DNA of 64,000 bases from Psychrobacillus lasiicapitis (GCF_006861795.1 NZ_VDGH01000008.1:1-64000), one strand, 5' to 3'. Shown: positions 17,267-26,954, counted from the first letter of the stretch. Numbers and translations: made by a program. Notes: generated by a model from the sequence alone, not told the origin.

Positions 17267-18744
17267 ACGCGAACCTCCTTATATTGGTCACGCATTTCTC
17301 GTTTTAAAATCTTACCATAAGAACTTTTTGGTAATTCATCTACAATATGAATAGATTTTGGTTTTTTGAAGCTGGCCATGTTTTCTGCACAAAGTGCGAG
17401 TAAGGTTTCTGATGTTACGGTTTCTTTCCCGTTCGGCACTACGTATGCCACTACATTTTCTCCCCATTTATCGTCTGGAACACCGATAACACAAGTTTCT
17501 TTGACACCTGCATGTAGATTGAGCACTTCTTCCACTTCTCGTGGATAAATATTTACTCCACCAGAAATAATGACGTCTTTCTTGCGGTCCACTATTTGCA
17601 CATAGCCTTCTGGACTCTTCCAGCCTAGGTCACCTGTATGAAGCCAACCATCTTTCAACGTATCATTTGTTGCTTTTTCATTGTTCCAATACCCTTGCAT
17701 GACAAGTGAACCTTTACAGATAATTTCTCCAACATCGCCATCTTCCAGTTCGTTACCTTCATCGTCAACGATTTTTACTTGAACGAAAGTTCCTACCCGT
17801 CCACATGAGTCTAGACGTGTGCTTAACTCTTTTTTCGGCATCATTGTTATACACATTGGTGCTTCCACTTGCCCATAAGTTTCAGCATAAATAGGACCCG
17901 TTAACTTTAATGCTTCTTCTAGTTTACTAGCTGCGATTGGTGAACCAGCCATATTAATCGTTTTCAGTGTAGATAGTTGTGTAGGGTCAAACTTTGGATG
18001 TTGAATCATCAAATTGACCATCGTTGGTACTAAAAAGATAACAGATACACCCTCTTGTTTTAAGTCATTCACAAATTCCTCAGGTTCAAACTTATCAAAC
18101 ACAATTTGAGAAGACCCATATAACCAAGACACATGTGATAAGAAATTACTACCATGCGTTAGAGGTGCGACATGTCCAATGACATCGTCATAATCTACTT
18201 CGCATACTTGTGCTAACGATAATGCACCCGCAATCATATTGCGATGAGTTAGCATTACTCCCTTGGGATTACCCGTTGTACCAGATGTATACATAATTGC
18301 AAATAGATCGTCTTCTTGAACAGATTCTACATACTGTTTTCCCAAATTCAGCTGTATTGCATGCTCGTATGCCTCTCCAATTGATAGAACTTCAATTGAT
18401 GTTCCTATTGGCTCAATTAATGACTTGTCCCCAATTACAAGTTTTGGACTCGAGTCGTTTAACATATACTGATGCTCTTTTGGGTGAAGACGATAATTCA
18501 ATGGCACTTTCACAAGTCCAGCAAGTGCTAATGCAACGTCTAATTCTATATGCTCCAATCGATTAGACATTAAAATAGCAATACGATCTCCTTTTACTAA
18601 GCCTTTTTCGTGAAAGTATGCGGAAAGCGCATACACACGTTCTATCATTTCTCTATAGCTAAAAGACCGATATTGGTCTTTGATCGCTAGCTTCTGCGGA
18701 TAAGCCGCAGCAGATTTTAAAGCTAATTGTCCTAATGTCTCCAA
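17263..18744 (-). CDS. Acyl-CoA ligase (class I adenylate-forming enzyme)
   Basis: A 493-residue ANL-superfamily enzyme that activates a carboxylic acid with ATP and CoA. Visible motifs are the P-loop YTSGTTGNPKGV (about residue 155), AETYGQVEAP, the GWLHTGDLG hinge aspartate and the C-terminal lysine in SSYGKILKREMR. The substrate cannot be read from the sequence; the length and context suggest a short- or medium-chain or branched acid. It overlaps the thiolase gene by 4 bp and starts 6 bp after the DUF296 gene. Confidence 0.9.
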   Translation of the reverse strand: METLGQLALKSAAAYPQKLAIKDQYRSFSYREMIERVYALSAYFHEKGLVKGDRIAILMSNRLEHIELDVALALAGLVKVPLNYRLHPKEHQYMLNDSSPKLVIGDKSLIEPIGTSIEVLSIGEAYEHAIQLNLGKQYVESVQEDDLFAIMYTSGTTGNPKGVMLTHRNMIAGALSLAQVCEVDYDDVIGHVAPLTHGSNFLSHVSWLYGSSQIVFDKFEPEEFVNDLKQEGVSVIFLVPTMVNLMIQHPKFDPTQLSTLKTINMAGSPIAASKLEEALKLTGPIYAETYGQVEAPMCITMMPKKELSTRLDSCGRVGTFVQVKIVDDEGNELEDGDVGEIICKGSLVMQGYWNNEKATNDTLKDGWLHTGDLGWKSPEGYVQIVDRKKDVIISGGVNIYPREVEEVLNLHAGVKETCVIGVPDDKWGENVVAYVVPNGKETVTSETLLALCAENMASFKKPKSIHIVDELPKSSYGKILKREMRDQYKEVRV

Positions 18745-18750
18745 TATTAC

Positions 18751-19239
18751 TCACTCCTTCTCTGCAAACTGAAATACTGGTATATTCGTCAATTGATCTG
18801 GGCCACGTTTTAGTTCAACATTTTCAACAGGTAGTAATATGAATTCAATCGTTATAGCTACAGGATTTTCACCATCTAGAAAATGTCCTCCGTAAATTTG
18901 TTTATGGCAATCGACAAACATTCCATGAAAATGTACGTCTAACTCATCGTTCAAATCGTATCCAACAAAACCTGTGCCATTAAGTAACTCTACTTCTGTA
19001 TCACTAACTATTTTTGGTGTATATTGAAGCACGCCTTCACTTGTTTTCTCTAGTTGCACATATGTTGCATGCCTTAATGAGCCAATGCATTGAAATTGTG
19101 CTGCTTGGATATCAAATCTTCTGCACACTTCTTTTATACCACCAAAGAGGTCCACATCTTTCATGAGTCTGCCGACGACACGATTAGATTTCTTATCAAG
19201 CACTGCTTCTATTCGATCAACCAAAGTTGTAGCCCCCAT
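18751..19239 (-). CDS. PPC/DUF296-domain protein
   Basis: The region encodes a PPC-type (plants and prokaryotes conserved, DUF296) domain, with GRLMKDVDLFGGIKEVC, FQCIGSLRHATY and the metal-site-like DVHFHGMF and GGHFLDGEN segments. I use the ATG at 19239, which overlaps the SDR gene by 23 bp. A TTG at 19224 is an alternative, with a G-rich stretch upstream. An extension to 19356 lies wholly inside the SDR gene and is unlikely. Bacterial PPC proteins form trimers of unclear function, and some pair with CoA metabolism. Here it lies inside an acyl-CoA operon, so an accessory role there is inferred. Confidence 0.75.
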   Translation of the reverse strand: MGATTLVDRIEAVLDKKSNRVVGRLMKDVDLFGGIKEVCRRFDIQAAQFQCIGSLRHATYVQLEKTSEGVLQYTPKIVSDTEVELLNGTGFVGYDLNDELDVHFHGMFVDCHKQIYGGHFLDGENPVAITIEFILLPVENVELKRGPDQLTNIPVFQFAEKE

Positions 19240-19978
19240 CAACTTGTAACACCTGCCCCGTTGTATAGCTTGACTCCGAAGAAGCGAAGTACAGAACAGC
19301 TTCGGCAATATCTTCTGGAGTACCCATTCTTTTGACAACTTGTCTGCTAAAATCATAATCTACTCCTGAAGTAATAGCAGTAGCTGTTGCACCTGGAGCT
19401 ACCGAGTTACAAGTTATACCTGACTCACCAAGCTCTTTTGCTACCCATTTTGTCAGCGCGATTACTGCACCTTTTGAAGCTGCGTATGCCGGACCGGATC
19501 TTCTTGTTTCCCCACCATCACCAGAAACAGCACCACCGTTAATACCTGAAATAGAACTAATATTAACGATTCGACCGTATTTTTGCTCCATCATATGTGG
19601 ATAAACAACTGCTTGAATAAACAAAAATGCCGCCTTCACATTTGTATCTAAATCTCTATCCCATACATCTACTGTCATATCCTCTATACTTAAACGACCA
19701 GCCGTACCCGCATTATTAACTAAAATATGTAGCTCTCCGAAAGTATCTGCTGCTCTAGCAACAGTCGCTTTCACAAACTCTGCATCTCGAATATCCCCTA
19801 AGCATTCAAGCACCTTAGCTTCCGAATTCATCGTACGAATTCGATCAATCGTTTTGGCACATGAGTTTAAATCGACTAGTACAATATTTGCCCCTTCTCT
19901 TGCAAGATAAATTGCAGATTCTGCTCCAATTCCACTTGCTGCCCCTGTAATAATTGCTGTTTGTGCTTTCACTCTCAT
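19217..19978 (-). CDS. Short-chain dehydrogenase/reductase
   Basis: This 253-residue classical SDR has the N-terminal cofactor motif TGAASGIGAES, the NNAG segment, the catalytic serine in NISSISG and YAASK with the active Tyr and Lys. It ends with the common QVLQVDGGYNFG tail. D41-like acidic residue after the second strand (VLVDLN) favours NAD over NADP. It probably oxidises a hydroxyacyl intermediate in the operon. The gene begins 19 bp after the TRAP large permease and overlaps the next gene. Confidence 0.9.
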   Translation of the reverse strand: MRVKAQTAIITGAASGIGAESAIYLAREGANIVLVDLNSCAKTIDRIRTMNSEAKVLECLGDIRDAEFVKATVARAADTFGELHILVNNAGTAGRLSIEDMTVDVWDRDLDTNVKAAFLFIQAVVYPHMMEQKYGRIVNISSISGINGGAVSGDGGETRRSGPAYAASKGAVIALTKWVAKELGESGITCNSVAPGATATAITSGVDYDFSRQVVKRMGTPEDIAEAVLYFASSESSYTTGQVLQVDGGYNFG

Positions 19979-19997
19979 ATCTTCATCCCCTTAGATA

Positions 19998-21320
19998 TTA
20001 TTTAATATTCATTAAATCTGGTAAAAATGTTGAAATTTGTGGAATATAAGTGATCAATAAAAGAATAATAATCGACGATACTACAAATGGTATAACCCCT
20101 TTAGATATACCACCAAGTGAAGTCTTGGATATTCCTGTTGCTACATATAAATTCAATCCGACTGGCGGTGTGAATAATCCAATAGCCAAGTTAACAGTCA
20201 TAAATACGCCAAATACTGTTGGATCAACTCCAAGTAAAATCATTACCGGAGCTAAAATTGGTACAAGAATATAGAATGCAGATATCGCATCGATAAACAT
20301 ACCAGCTATCAAAAGAATAATATTTATAATTAATAGAATAATAATTGGATTATCAGAAACTCCTAGCATTACATCTGATAAAGTAGTTGCAATTTGCTCT
20401 GTCGTAATGATATAAGCAAAAACAGATGCGGCACTTACTATAAACATAACAGTAGCCGTCTGAACAGAAGAATCTACTAAAATCTTGAACAAACTTTTTA
20501 AATTTAGTTCCTTATATACAAAAAAACCGACGAATAGTCCATAAAACACTGCCACTACTGCGGCTTCAGTAGGCGTAAAGAATCCACCATAAATACCGCC
20601 TAAAATAATTACCGGAATCATCAATCCCCACAAAGCATTGACAAATGCAGTCCATCTTTCTTTCCCTGTAGCCCGTTTTCTTTGGGTCACTCCTTCTAAT
20701 GGACCTTCTTTTTTCTCCTGTCTCCATCGAACATACATAGCAGCTAGTACAAACCCTAACCCAAGTAATATACCAGGAATAATACCTGCGATAAAAAGTC
20801 GAGCAATGGAAACAGGAATTTGGTCTCCCGCAACTACCGCAAAAACGATAAATGCAATACTTGGAGGAATAACAATTCCGATTGCACCAGAACTCGCTAC
20901 TAAAGCTCCTGCTGTCTCTTTTTTATATCCGTTATTCACAAGGGCAGGGATTAAAATACCTCCAATTGCTGCAACTGTAGCTGGACCTGAACCAGAAATT
21001 GCCGCAAAGAAGATCGCAACTAACACTGTTACAAACACAATTCCGCTTTTACGATGCCCTACCAATGCTTGGGCAAAATCGATAAGACGCTTTGAAATAC
21101 CCGCCTGCTCCATGATTACCCCAGCTAGCACGAAGAATGGAATAGCTAGTAATGTAAACTTGGCCACGCTTGTGTACATAATATCAGCGACTAATTCTAG
21201 CCCAAACAATCCACTTCCCGTAAATAACACGGCAATTGAAGAAATCGCCAATGAAACGGCTATTGGAATACGAAGTAACACAAGCACAAAGAATAACCCA
21301 AACAACATGATTGCTGTCAT
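19998..21320 (-). CDS. dctM: TRAP transporter large permease (DctM)
   Basis: The 440-residue integral membrane protein has about 11-12 hydrophobic helices and the TRAP-T signatures GSGPATVAAIGGILIP and GAIGIVIPPSIAFIVFA. It is the main transport subunit of a sodium-driven, binding-protein-dependent carboxylate importer. Its ATG overlaps the small-permease stop by 4 bp. With the DctP and DctQ genes upstream it makes a full three-part transporter in the catabolic operon. Confidence 0.95.
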   Translation of the reverse strand: MTAIMLFGLFFVLVLLRIPIAVSLAISSIAVLFTGSGLFGLELVADIMYTSVAKFTLLAIPFFVLAGVIMEQAGISKRLIDFAQALVGHRKSGIVFVTVLVAIFFAAISGSGPATVAAIGGILIPALVNNGYKKETAGALVASSGAIGIVIPPSIAFIVFAVVAGDQIPVSIARLFIAGIIPGILLGLGFVLAAMYVRWRQEKKEGPLEGVTQRKRATGKERWTAFVNALWGLMIPVIILGGIYGGFFTPTEAAVVAVFYGLFVGFFVYKELNLKSLFKILVDSSVQTATVMFIVSAASVFAYIITTEQIATTLSDVMLGVSDNPIIILLIINIILLIAGMFIDAISAFYILVPILAPVMILLGVDPTVFGVFMTVNLAIGLFTPPVGLNLYVATGISKTSLGGISKGVIPFVVSSIIILLLITYIPQISTFLPDLMNIK

Positions 21321-21802
21321 ACCGATTCCCCTCCGTTTCCGCTTTCTTCACGATATTCCATAATGGTTGCTTGAATCGTACGATATAAACAGAGTATTGC
21401 ACCTACTGGCATTGCCAATGAAAATAGCCATTGTGGCCAACCAAGAGATGGTGTTTTTTGCCCCATTTCCATTTGGTAGAGAACCATTTGAAAACCAAAA
21501 TACAATAAAATCAAAAATAGAATTCCCATTAGTAAACCAACTAATAAAGTAATCCCCTTCTTAAAAACTCCATTTACTCGGTCAAATATTAAGGAAAAAC
21601 CTAGGTGTGCGTTTTGACGCACACCTATTGAAGTTCCAACAAAAGTTAAAAATACAAATAAATTAATCGTAATTTCTTCGGTAAAAGATAGTGAATATCC
21701 CGCTAATCCCCTTGAAAGTATGTTCGCAAAAGCAATTATTGACATAATGGACATAACAATAGCAACGATCCATTCTTCTAATCTATTTAATACACGGTCC
21801 AT
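21317..21802 (-). CDS. dctQ: TRAP transporter small permease (DctQ)
   Basis: A 161-residue protein with four transmembrane helices, the usual layout of the DctQ subunit, and the central RQNAHLGFSL motif. It lies 16 bp after the DctP gene and overlaps the DctM gene by 4 bp. Confidence 0.92.
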   Translation of the reverse strand: MDRVLNRLEEWIVAIVMSIMSIIAFANILSRGLAGYSLSFTEEITINLFVFLTFVGTSIGVRQNAHLGFSLIFDRVNGVFKKGITLLVGLLMGILFLILLYFGFQMVLYQMEMGQKTPSLGWPQWLFSLAMPVGAILCLYRTIQATIMEYREESGNGGESV

Positions 21803-21818
21803 TTTATTGCCTCCGTTC

Positions 21819-22832
21819 TTAACGTTCCTGGAATGCTTTTAGTAAATCTTCTCCCCAGATGCTTGTATATTTCTCGTAAACTGGTTGAACCGCTTCTTTG
21901 AATTCAGCCAATTCCTCTTCTGTTGGTGTATAAAATTTCATTCCCGCAGCTTCTAGTTCTTCCAATTGTTTTGCTTCTTTTTCACGTGCTAATTCCACTT
22001 GATATTCTGCAGCTTCTTTTCCAAGCCTTGCAAACAACTCTTTGTCTTCATCACTCATAGATTCATATAGTTTTTTATTCATACCTAATACTAATGGATC
22101 ATATGAGTAATTCCACAATGTTAAAAAGTCTTGTACTTCATTCAGTTTAGAAGAATGAATAACGTCGATTGGATTCTCTTGTCCATTGATCGTTCCTTGT
22201 TGAAGAGATGTAAATACTTCAGAGAATGTCATCGTAGTAGGATCTGCACCAAGAGCACGATATAAATCGGTATACATTGTAATACCAGGAATGCGTATTT
22301 TTAATCCATTTAAATCCTCAGGTGATTTAATTTCTTTCACACTATTTGTCACTTGTCGGAACCCATTTTCACCAAATCCTAAAGGTTGTACACCTTTTTC
22401 TTGTAGGATTTTCGTAATCATTTCTCCGCCCTCACCAGCGAATACTTTATCTACTTCATCTGTGTTATTAAATAAGAAAGGCGCACTTGCCACACCAAAG
22501 CGATCATCTAAAATTGAGTAAATAATCGTTGAGTTGAATGTTAAATCAGTAGAACCTTTAGAAAGCATTTCTACAGCTTTACCGGAATCTCCCCCAGATA
22601 ATTGTTCGTTAGGAAATATTTCGATTTTAATGCGACCGTCTGTTTCTTCACTAACATCATCCGACAGCTTTTGTGCTGCCGCGTACCAAGTAGAAGAGTC
22701 ATTTACTGTAACCGACATTTTTAACTTGTACTCTTTACCTTCAGCTTCTTCCGCCGAACTTGACGAACAAGCTCCCAATAATAGCATTGCTGCCAAACCT
22801 AGTGATCCTAACTTCCAACTTTTTCTTTTCAT
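21819..22832 (-). CDS. dctP: TRAP transporter solute-binding lipoprotein (DctP)
   Basis: The 337-residue protein has a lipoprotein signal peptide with the LLLGACSS lipobox (Cys about 21). The DctP fold follows: FGENGFRQVTNS around residues 153-165 and GLKIRIPG, whose arginine in this family binds the carboxylate of the ligand. So the substrate is most likely an organic acid, and the neighbouring GlcD/GlcF and acyl-CoA genes fit a hydroxy or short-chain carboxylate. It starts 21 bp after the GlcF-like gene. Confidence 0.93.
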   Translation of the reverse strand: MKRKSWKLGSLGLAAMLLLGACSSSSAEEAEGKEYKLKMSVTVNDSSTWYAAAQKLSDDVSEETDGRIKIEIFPNEQLSGGDSGKAVEMLSKGSTDLTFNSTIIYSILDDRFGVASAPFLFNNTDEVDKVFAGEGGEMITKILQEKGVQPLGFGENGFRQVTNSVKEIKSPEDLNGLKIRIPGITMYTDLYRALGADPTTMTFSEVFTSLQQGTINGQENPIDVIHSSKLNEVQDFLTLWNYSYDPLVLGMNKKLYESMSDEDKELFARLGKEAAEYQVELAREKEAKQLEELEAAGMKFYTPTEEELAEFKEAVQPVYEKYTSIWGEDLLKAFQER

Positions 22833-22853
22833 TTCTTAATCCCCTCCAAATTT

Positions 22854-24170
22854 TTATTGAGCAAATATTCTTTCATAAATAAAATCCACCAAATGCATTG
22901 CTTGTGTCGTAGAAGTCAATCCTTCTCTCTCTATCCCTACCTTCATCTGCAACAAACAACCAGGATTTGTTGTAATCACAGTACCTGCACTCACTTCTTG
23001 CACTTTCTGCATTTTGGACTTCAAAATAACAGATGACATCTTAGGCTGAAGTAAATTATATATGCCAGCAGAACCGCAACACAGGTCTGCATTTGGTAAC
23101 TCTATAAAAGTACAATCTTGGACAGCTTTTAATATTTGACGTGGCTCGTCCTTTACACCAGTTACATTACGCAAATGACATGAATCTTGATAAGTCACAA
23201 GTTTAGAAGTAGACTTTTTCGGTAACTTCTCCAAAAAATCTACAATACCTAATTTGACAAATAGCGAAGAAATATCTATTTGTTTTGCTGTAAATTGCTT
23301 CGCTTTTTCATATAACCTTGGATCATCTGCGAATAATTTGTCATACTCCTCTAAAAAAGCACCACATCCACCCGCATTGTTGACAATATAATCGATATCA
23401 TCTAATTGGAAAGCTTCCATATTTCTTTTCGCATTTCTTTTTGATTTCTCTAATTCCCCACTATGTCCATGCAAAGCACCACAGCATTGCTGATTTTTTG
23501 GGATAACTACTTCGCAACCTAGTTTTTCTAAAATCGCTATAGTATTTCGATTTGTTTCGTTAAACATCGTATCCATTAAACAACCTGCAAAGAAAGCTAC
23601 CTTTACTTTTACTTCGCCCTGTTGTCCCTGAGGACGTTTTCGTTTCGGAGGATCTGGTATTACGCTTTCCATCTCTTTCATAAAAGGAGGAAAGAGGTCT
23701 AAAAATCCAATCTTTCTAACTACTTTTTGTAAACCAGATTTTTGATAAAACGTAACCAGATTAACAGCAGTATGCATTTTCTTTTGATCCGCAAATAGAT
23801 GATCGAATGCCCCTTTGCGAATAACCTTCTCCTTCATAGTTTGAGATTTGGCAGAAAGAATAGCTTCCCTAGTTTCTTCTATTAAAGTACCGTATTGAAC
23901 ACCCGCAGGACATGCAGGTTCACAGGCTCTACAGCCCAAGCAAAGATCGAATGATTCTTCTACCGATCCATCCCACATAATTTGTCCGTCACGGACCGCT
24001 CTCATTAATGCGATACGCCCCCTAGGTGATTGTGTTTCGTCAAAATTAGAATGTATATATGTAGGACAAGCCGGCAGACAAAATCCACAACGCATACAAT
24101 CCATTAACCTATCATCATCTACATGAGTAACAAATGCTTGCTGCATTCTTTCTTGAAGTGCAGTTGTCAT
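22854..24170 (-). CDS. glcF: Glycolate oxidase iron-sulfur subunit (GlcF/YsfD-like)
   Basis: The 438-residue protein starts with two ferredoxin-type [4Fe-4S] motifs, CMRCGFCLPACP and CLGCRACEPACP. Two CCG domains follow (QQCCGALHGHSG, DLCCGSAGIYN) of the heterodisulfide-reductase type. It passes electrons from the GlcD flavoprotein to the respiratory chain. It overlaps the glcD stop by 4 bp. As in Bacillus ysfCD no glcE is present, so GlcD and GlcF may suffice. Confidence 0.92.
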   Translation of the reverse strand: MTTALQERMQQAFVTHVDDDRLMDCMRCGFCLPACPTYIHSNFDETQSPRGRIALMRAVRDGQIMWDGSVEESFDLCLGCRACEPACPAGVQYGTLIEETREAILSAKSQTMKEKVIRKGAFDHLFADQKKMHTAVNLVTFYQKSGLQKVVRKIGFLDLFPPFMKEMESVIPDPPKRKRPQGQQGEVKVKVAFFAGCLMDTMFNETNRNTIAILEKLGCEVVIPKNQQCCGALHGHSGELEKSKRNAKRNMEAFQLDDIDYIVNNAGGCGAFLEEYDKLFADDPRLYEKAKQFTAKQIDISSLFVKLGIVDFLEKLPKKSTSKLVTYQDSCHLRNVTGVKDEPRQILKAVQDCTFIELPNADLCCGSAGIYNLLQPKMSSVILKSKMQKVQEVSAGTVITTNPGCLLQMKVGIEREGLTSTTQAMHLVDFIYERIFAQ

Positions 24171-25576
24171 GAGTGAACCACAACCCTCTGCTTACGATCT
24201 TTTGCAAAGATTTTCCCAGGATTCATTATGTTTAGCGGATCAATCGATTGTTTTATCCCTTTCATAACTTCGATGCCTGATTCTCCAATCTTCCACTCCA
24301 AATAAGGTGCTTTCATCTCACCAACACCGTGTTCACCTGTAATTGTTCCACCGAGGCGTAGAGCACTATCAAAAATTTCGCTAAAAGCGGCTTCTACTCT
24401 TTCCATTTCTTCTTTATCTCGTGCATCGGTTAAACAAGTGGGGTGAAGATTACCATCCCCTGCATGGCCAAATGTGAAAATCATTAGATTGTACTTGTCT
24501 GCTATTCTTTGAATTTCTTTCACCATATTAGCAATTTCAGATCTTGGTACCGTGGCATCTTCTAAAATAGTAGTAGGTCTTTTTCTAGCTAATACAGATA
24601 ATGCAACTCTTCTTGCCGTACTTAGTTGTAATGCCTCTTCCTCAGACTGTGCCAATTGCGTTGACTTTGCTCCGTGCTCTTTACAAATTTTAAGCACTAA
24701 CTGCATTTCTTTTCCGACAGTTTGCATATCACCATCCAGTTCGATAAGTAGCATTGCTTCACAGTCTGTGGGGAGTCCAATTTTCATATAATCTTCTACA
24801 TTTTCTATTGTTCCTTTATCCATAAACTCAAGTGTAGTAGGAACTACTTTGGCTGCAATAATAGAAGAAACCGTCTGCGCTGCTGTTTCTAACTGATCGT
24901 AAAACACAAGCAATGTTTGTTTAGTTTGTGGTGTCGGGATCAATCCAAGTGTGATTTCTGTAATAACTCCAATCGTGCCTTCTGATCCAACAAACAAACT
25001 AGTTAAATCATACCCAGCAACGTCTTTAGTAAGTTTTCCACCTGTTTTTAGAATTTCTCCATTTGGTAAAACGACGGATAAACCTTTTACATAGTCTCGA
25101 GTTACACCATATTTCAGTCCCCTTAAACCACCCGAATTTTCACTCACATTTCCACCTATCGTAGAAATTTTCATCGAGCTCGGATCCGGTGGGTAAAAAA
25201 GACCTTTAGGCTCTACTAGTTCATTAATATGTTGTGTAACAACACCAGGTTGCACAGTAATTGTAAGATTTTCCTCATCAAAATCTAATACGCGATTCAT
25301 CCTATTAAAGAGTAAAATGACTCCTCCTGCATTAGGAACAGTTCCCGCTGCCAAATTAGTACCTGAGCCACGAGATATTATAGGAATTCTATATTCCGAA
25401 CATGTTTTAACAATCTGCTGGATTTCCCCCATATTTGCAGGTGATAATACTAAATCAGGCATTGCTTGAAAGTTAGCAGTAGCATCATATGAATAAGCTA
25501 GCCGTTGTGCTATAGTGACTTTAGCATTTTCCTTTCCCGTAATATCTATTAATTTTTGAATAATATACTCTTCCAT
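24167..25576 (-). CDS. glcD: FAD-linked 2-hydroxyacid oxidase (GlcD/YsfC-like)
   Basis: This 469-residue flavoprotein has the PCMH-type FAD domain (SRGSGTNLAAGTVP, GGNVSENSGGLRGLKYG) and a C-terminal FAD-oxidase domain. The latter includes the FGHAGDGNLHPT metal-binding site and TGEHGVGEMKAPYL. It oxidises glycolate or another 2-hydroxyacid to the 2-keto acid. It is the first gene of the 11-gene operon. The CdaR gene upstream mirrors the ysfB-ysfC-ysfD order of Bacillus. GAGGAG precedes the ATG. Confidence 0.92.
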   Translation of the reverse strand: MEEYIIQKLIDITGKENAKVTIAQRLAYSYDATANFQAMPDLVLSPANMGEIQQIVKTCSEYRIPIISRGSGTNLAAGTVPNAGGVILLFNRMNRVLDFDEENLTITVQPGVVTQHINELVEPKGLFYPPDPSSMKISTIGGNVSENSGGLRGLKYGVTRDYVKGLSVVLPNGEILKTGGKLTKDVAGYDLTSLFVGSEGTIGVITEITLGLIPTPQTKQTLLVFYDQLETAAQTVSSIIAAKVVPTTLEFMDKGTIENVEDYMKIGLPTDCEAMLLIELDGDMQTVGKEMQLVLKICKEHGAKSTQLAQSEEEALQLSTARRVALSVLARKRPTTILEDATVPRSEIANMVKEIQRIADKYNLMIFTFGHAGDGNLHPTCLTDARDKEEMERVEAAFSEIFDSALRLGGTITGEHGVGEMKAPYLEWKIGESGIEVMKGIKQSIDPLNIMNPGKIFAKDRKQRVVVHS

Positions 25577-25658
25577 TTACATCTCCTCTACTTCCCTCTT
25601 TAACCACTTTTATTTATTTTATTATTCTTTCAATTCTAAAAATATAGACTTTATAACA

Positions 25659-25670
25659 AGGATTTGTCCT
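25659..25670. promoter_or_regulatory. Small dyad in the glcD promoter region
   Basis: AGGATTTGTCCT (4-bp arms) lies about 83 bp before the glcD start in the AT-rich 156-bp gap after cdaR. It is a possible operator, but the arms are short. Confidence 0.25.
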
Positions 25671-25700
25671 ATTTTATATAAATTATTTGTTTAAAGAACC

Positions 25701-25730
25701 AAAAAAAGCATCTGAAGATGGATGCTTTTT
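25701..25730 (-). terminator. Terminator of the first cdaR-type gene
   Basis: AAAAAGCATC (25703-25712) pairs with GATGCTTTTT (25721-25730), with a U-tract on the minus strand, 3 bp past the stop. It uncouples the regulator from the glcD operon. Confidence 0.9.
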
Positions 25731-25732
25731 GT

Positions 25733-26851
25733 CTAACTATTATCTAACTCTTCTACTAAACGGATGCCTAAATATATTAAAAAAAGATCATGAGATTTCA
25801 TAATACTTAGTCCAGTTAGTTCTTCCACTTTTTGGAGGCGATACACCAATGTATTTTTGTGAATATGTAACTTCTCAGATGTATTTTTCATGGACTGATT
25901 TTCATTAAACCAAACTTGTAAATTTTGAAAAAGTTCAACATACTCAAGTAAAGGAGCAACGGTTCTTTTTATAAATTGTTCTTTCGTTTCTCTAGGCAAA
26001 CTATGTAAGATTAAATCGAACAACAACTCTCTTTCAAACGTAATTCGTCTATTTTTCTGAGAAACTTTTACCGCTCTTTCCGCTTGGTTAAATGACTTGG
26101 ATAGCTCTCCATATCCCGTATTCTCCCCTATACCTACCGCAAGCTTTATTTTCATCTTTCGCTTTACGTGTAACAATAGATTTTCTAATTCTATTTTTAA
26201 TTTTTTTTGATCTATTTTAGGCAATACCAAAATAATTTTTTCTTGTCCCCAACGACTTGCCTTAAGTAGGGGATGTATCGTTTGTATAGACATAAAGAAG
26301 TCAATATCCTCCACTTTGAATCTCCTTTTTCCATCCATTGACTCGATCATAACAACTTGCATATACTCTTCTACCTGAATATCAAGTAATTCAGCACGTT
26401 TGTAAAACTGTTTGTCTTTCGATTTTGATGTAATCCAATCAATCATAAAAAATTCAAACTCACGAACTTTTTCGTCTTTTTCTTGTCTCCTAATAGAGTC
26501 TTGAACAAATAACTCTACTACTTTTCTGATGAGTAATGTTTGTGGCTCAATCTTCTCGGGCTCACCTGTTACCCCTAATACCATGATAGTCTTGTCATTG
26601 ATAATTATTGGAATGACAATTCCTTTCCGGACTCCACGTAATTTTTGGACTTCATTTTCAGTCATATGGAATAATTTTCGTTCTTTTATACAAAGTAAGG
26701 CACCTTCATGAAATTGATTTACCCTTGAAGCATCCGTGCTGACCCTTATAAACCCCCTTGCATCCGTTAAAATAACTTCTTCCTTGATTAAATGACTCAA
26801 TTCATTAATTATTTCTTGTCCTAGCTCTTCAAAATTGAACAACTCATTCAC
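25733..26851 (-). CDS. CdaR-type (sugar-diacid/PucR) transcriptional regulator, YsfB-like
   Basis: The 372-residue protein has the N-terminal sugar-diacid recognition domain (about 1-135; VILTDARGFIRVSTD, GVTGEPEKI) and a middle GGDEF-like remnant. The C-terminal PucR helix-turn-helix holds KLHIHKNTLVYRLQKVEELTG near residues 325-350. Such proteins usually activate genes for glycolate, glycerate or glucarate use. It lies just upstream of glcD on the same strand but is separated by its own terminator, so it likely acts on the glcD promoter. AAAGGGG precedes the ATG. Confidence 0.88.
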   Translation of the reverse strand: MNELFNFEELGQEIINELSHLIKEEVILTDARGFIRVSTDASRVNQFHEGALLCIKERKLFHMTENEVQKLRGVRKGIVIPIIINDKTIMVLGVTGEPEKIEPQTLLIRKVVELFVQDSIRRQEKDEKVREFEFFMIDWITSKSKDKQFYKRAELLDIQVEEYMQVVMIESMDGKRRFKVEDIDFFMSIQTIHPLLKASRWGQEKIILVLPKIDQKKLKIELENLLLHVKRKMKIKLAVGIGENTGYGELSKSFNQAERAVKVSQKNRRITFERELLFDLILHSLPRETKEQFIKRTVAPLLEYVELFQNLQVWFNENQSMKNTSEKLHIHKNTLVYRLQKVEELTGLSIMKSHDLFLIYLGIRLVEELDNS

Positions 26852-26954
26852 CCCTTTAACGCCTTTCCAAACTATCTATCATTAATATTTCTACACGCCG
26901 ACTCATTCCCTATATTTAAATATTCAAGAGCAATATATCTAATTTAACCAAATC

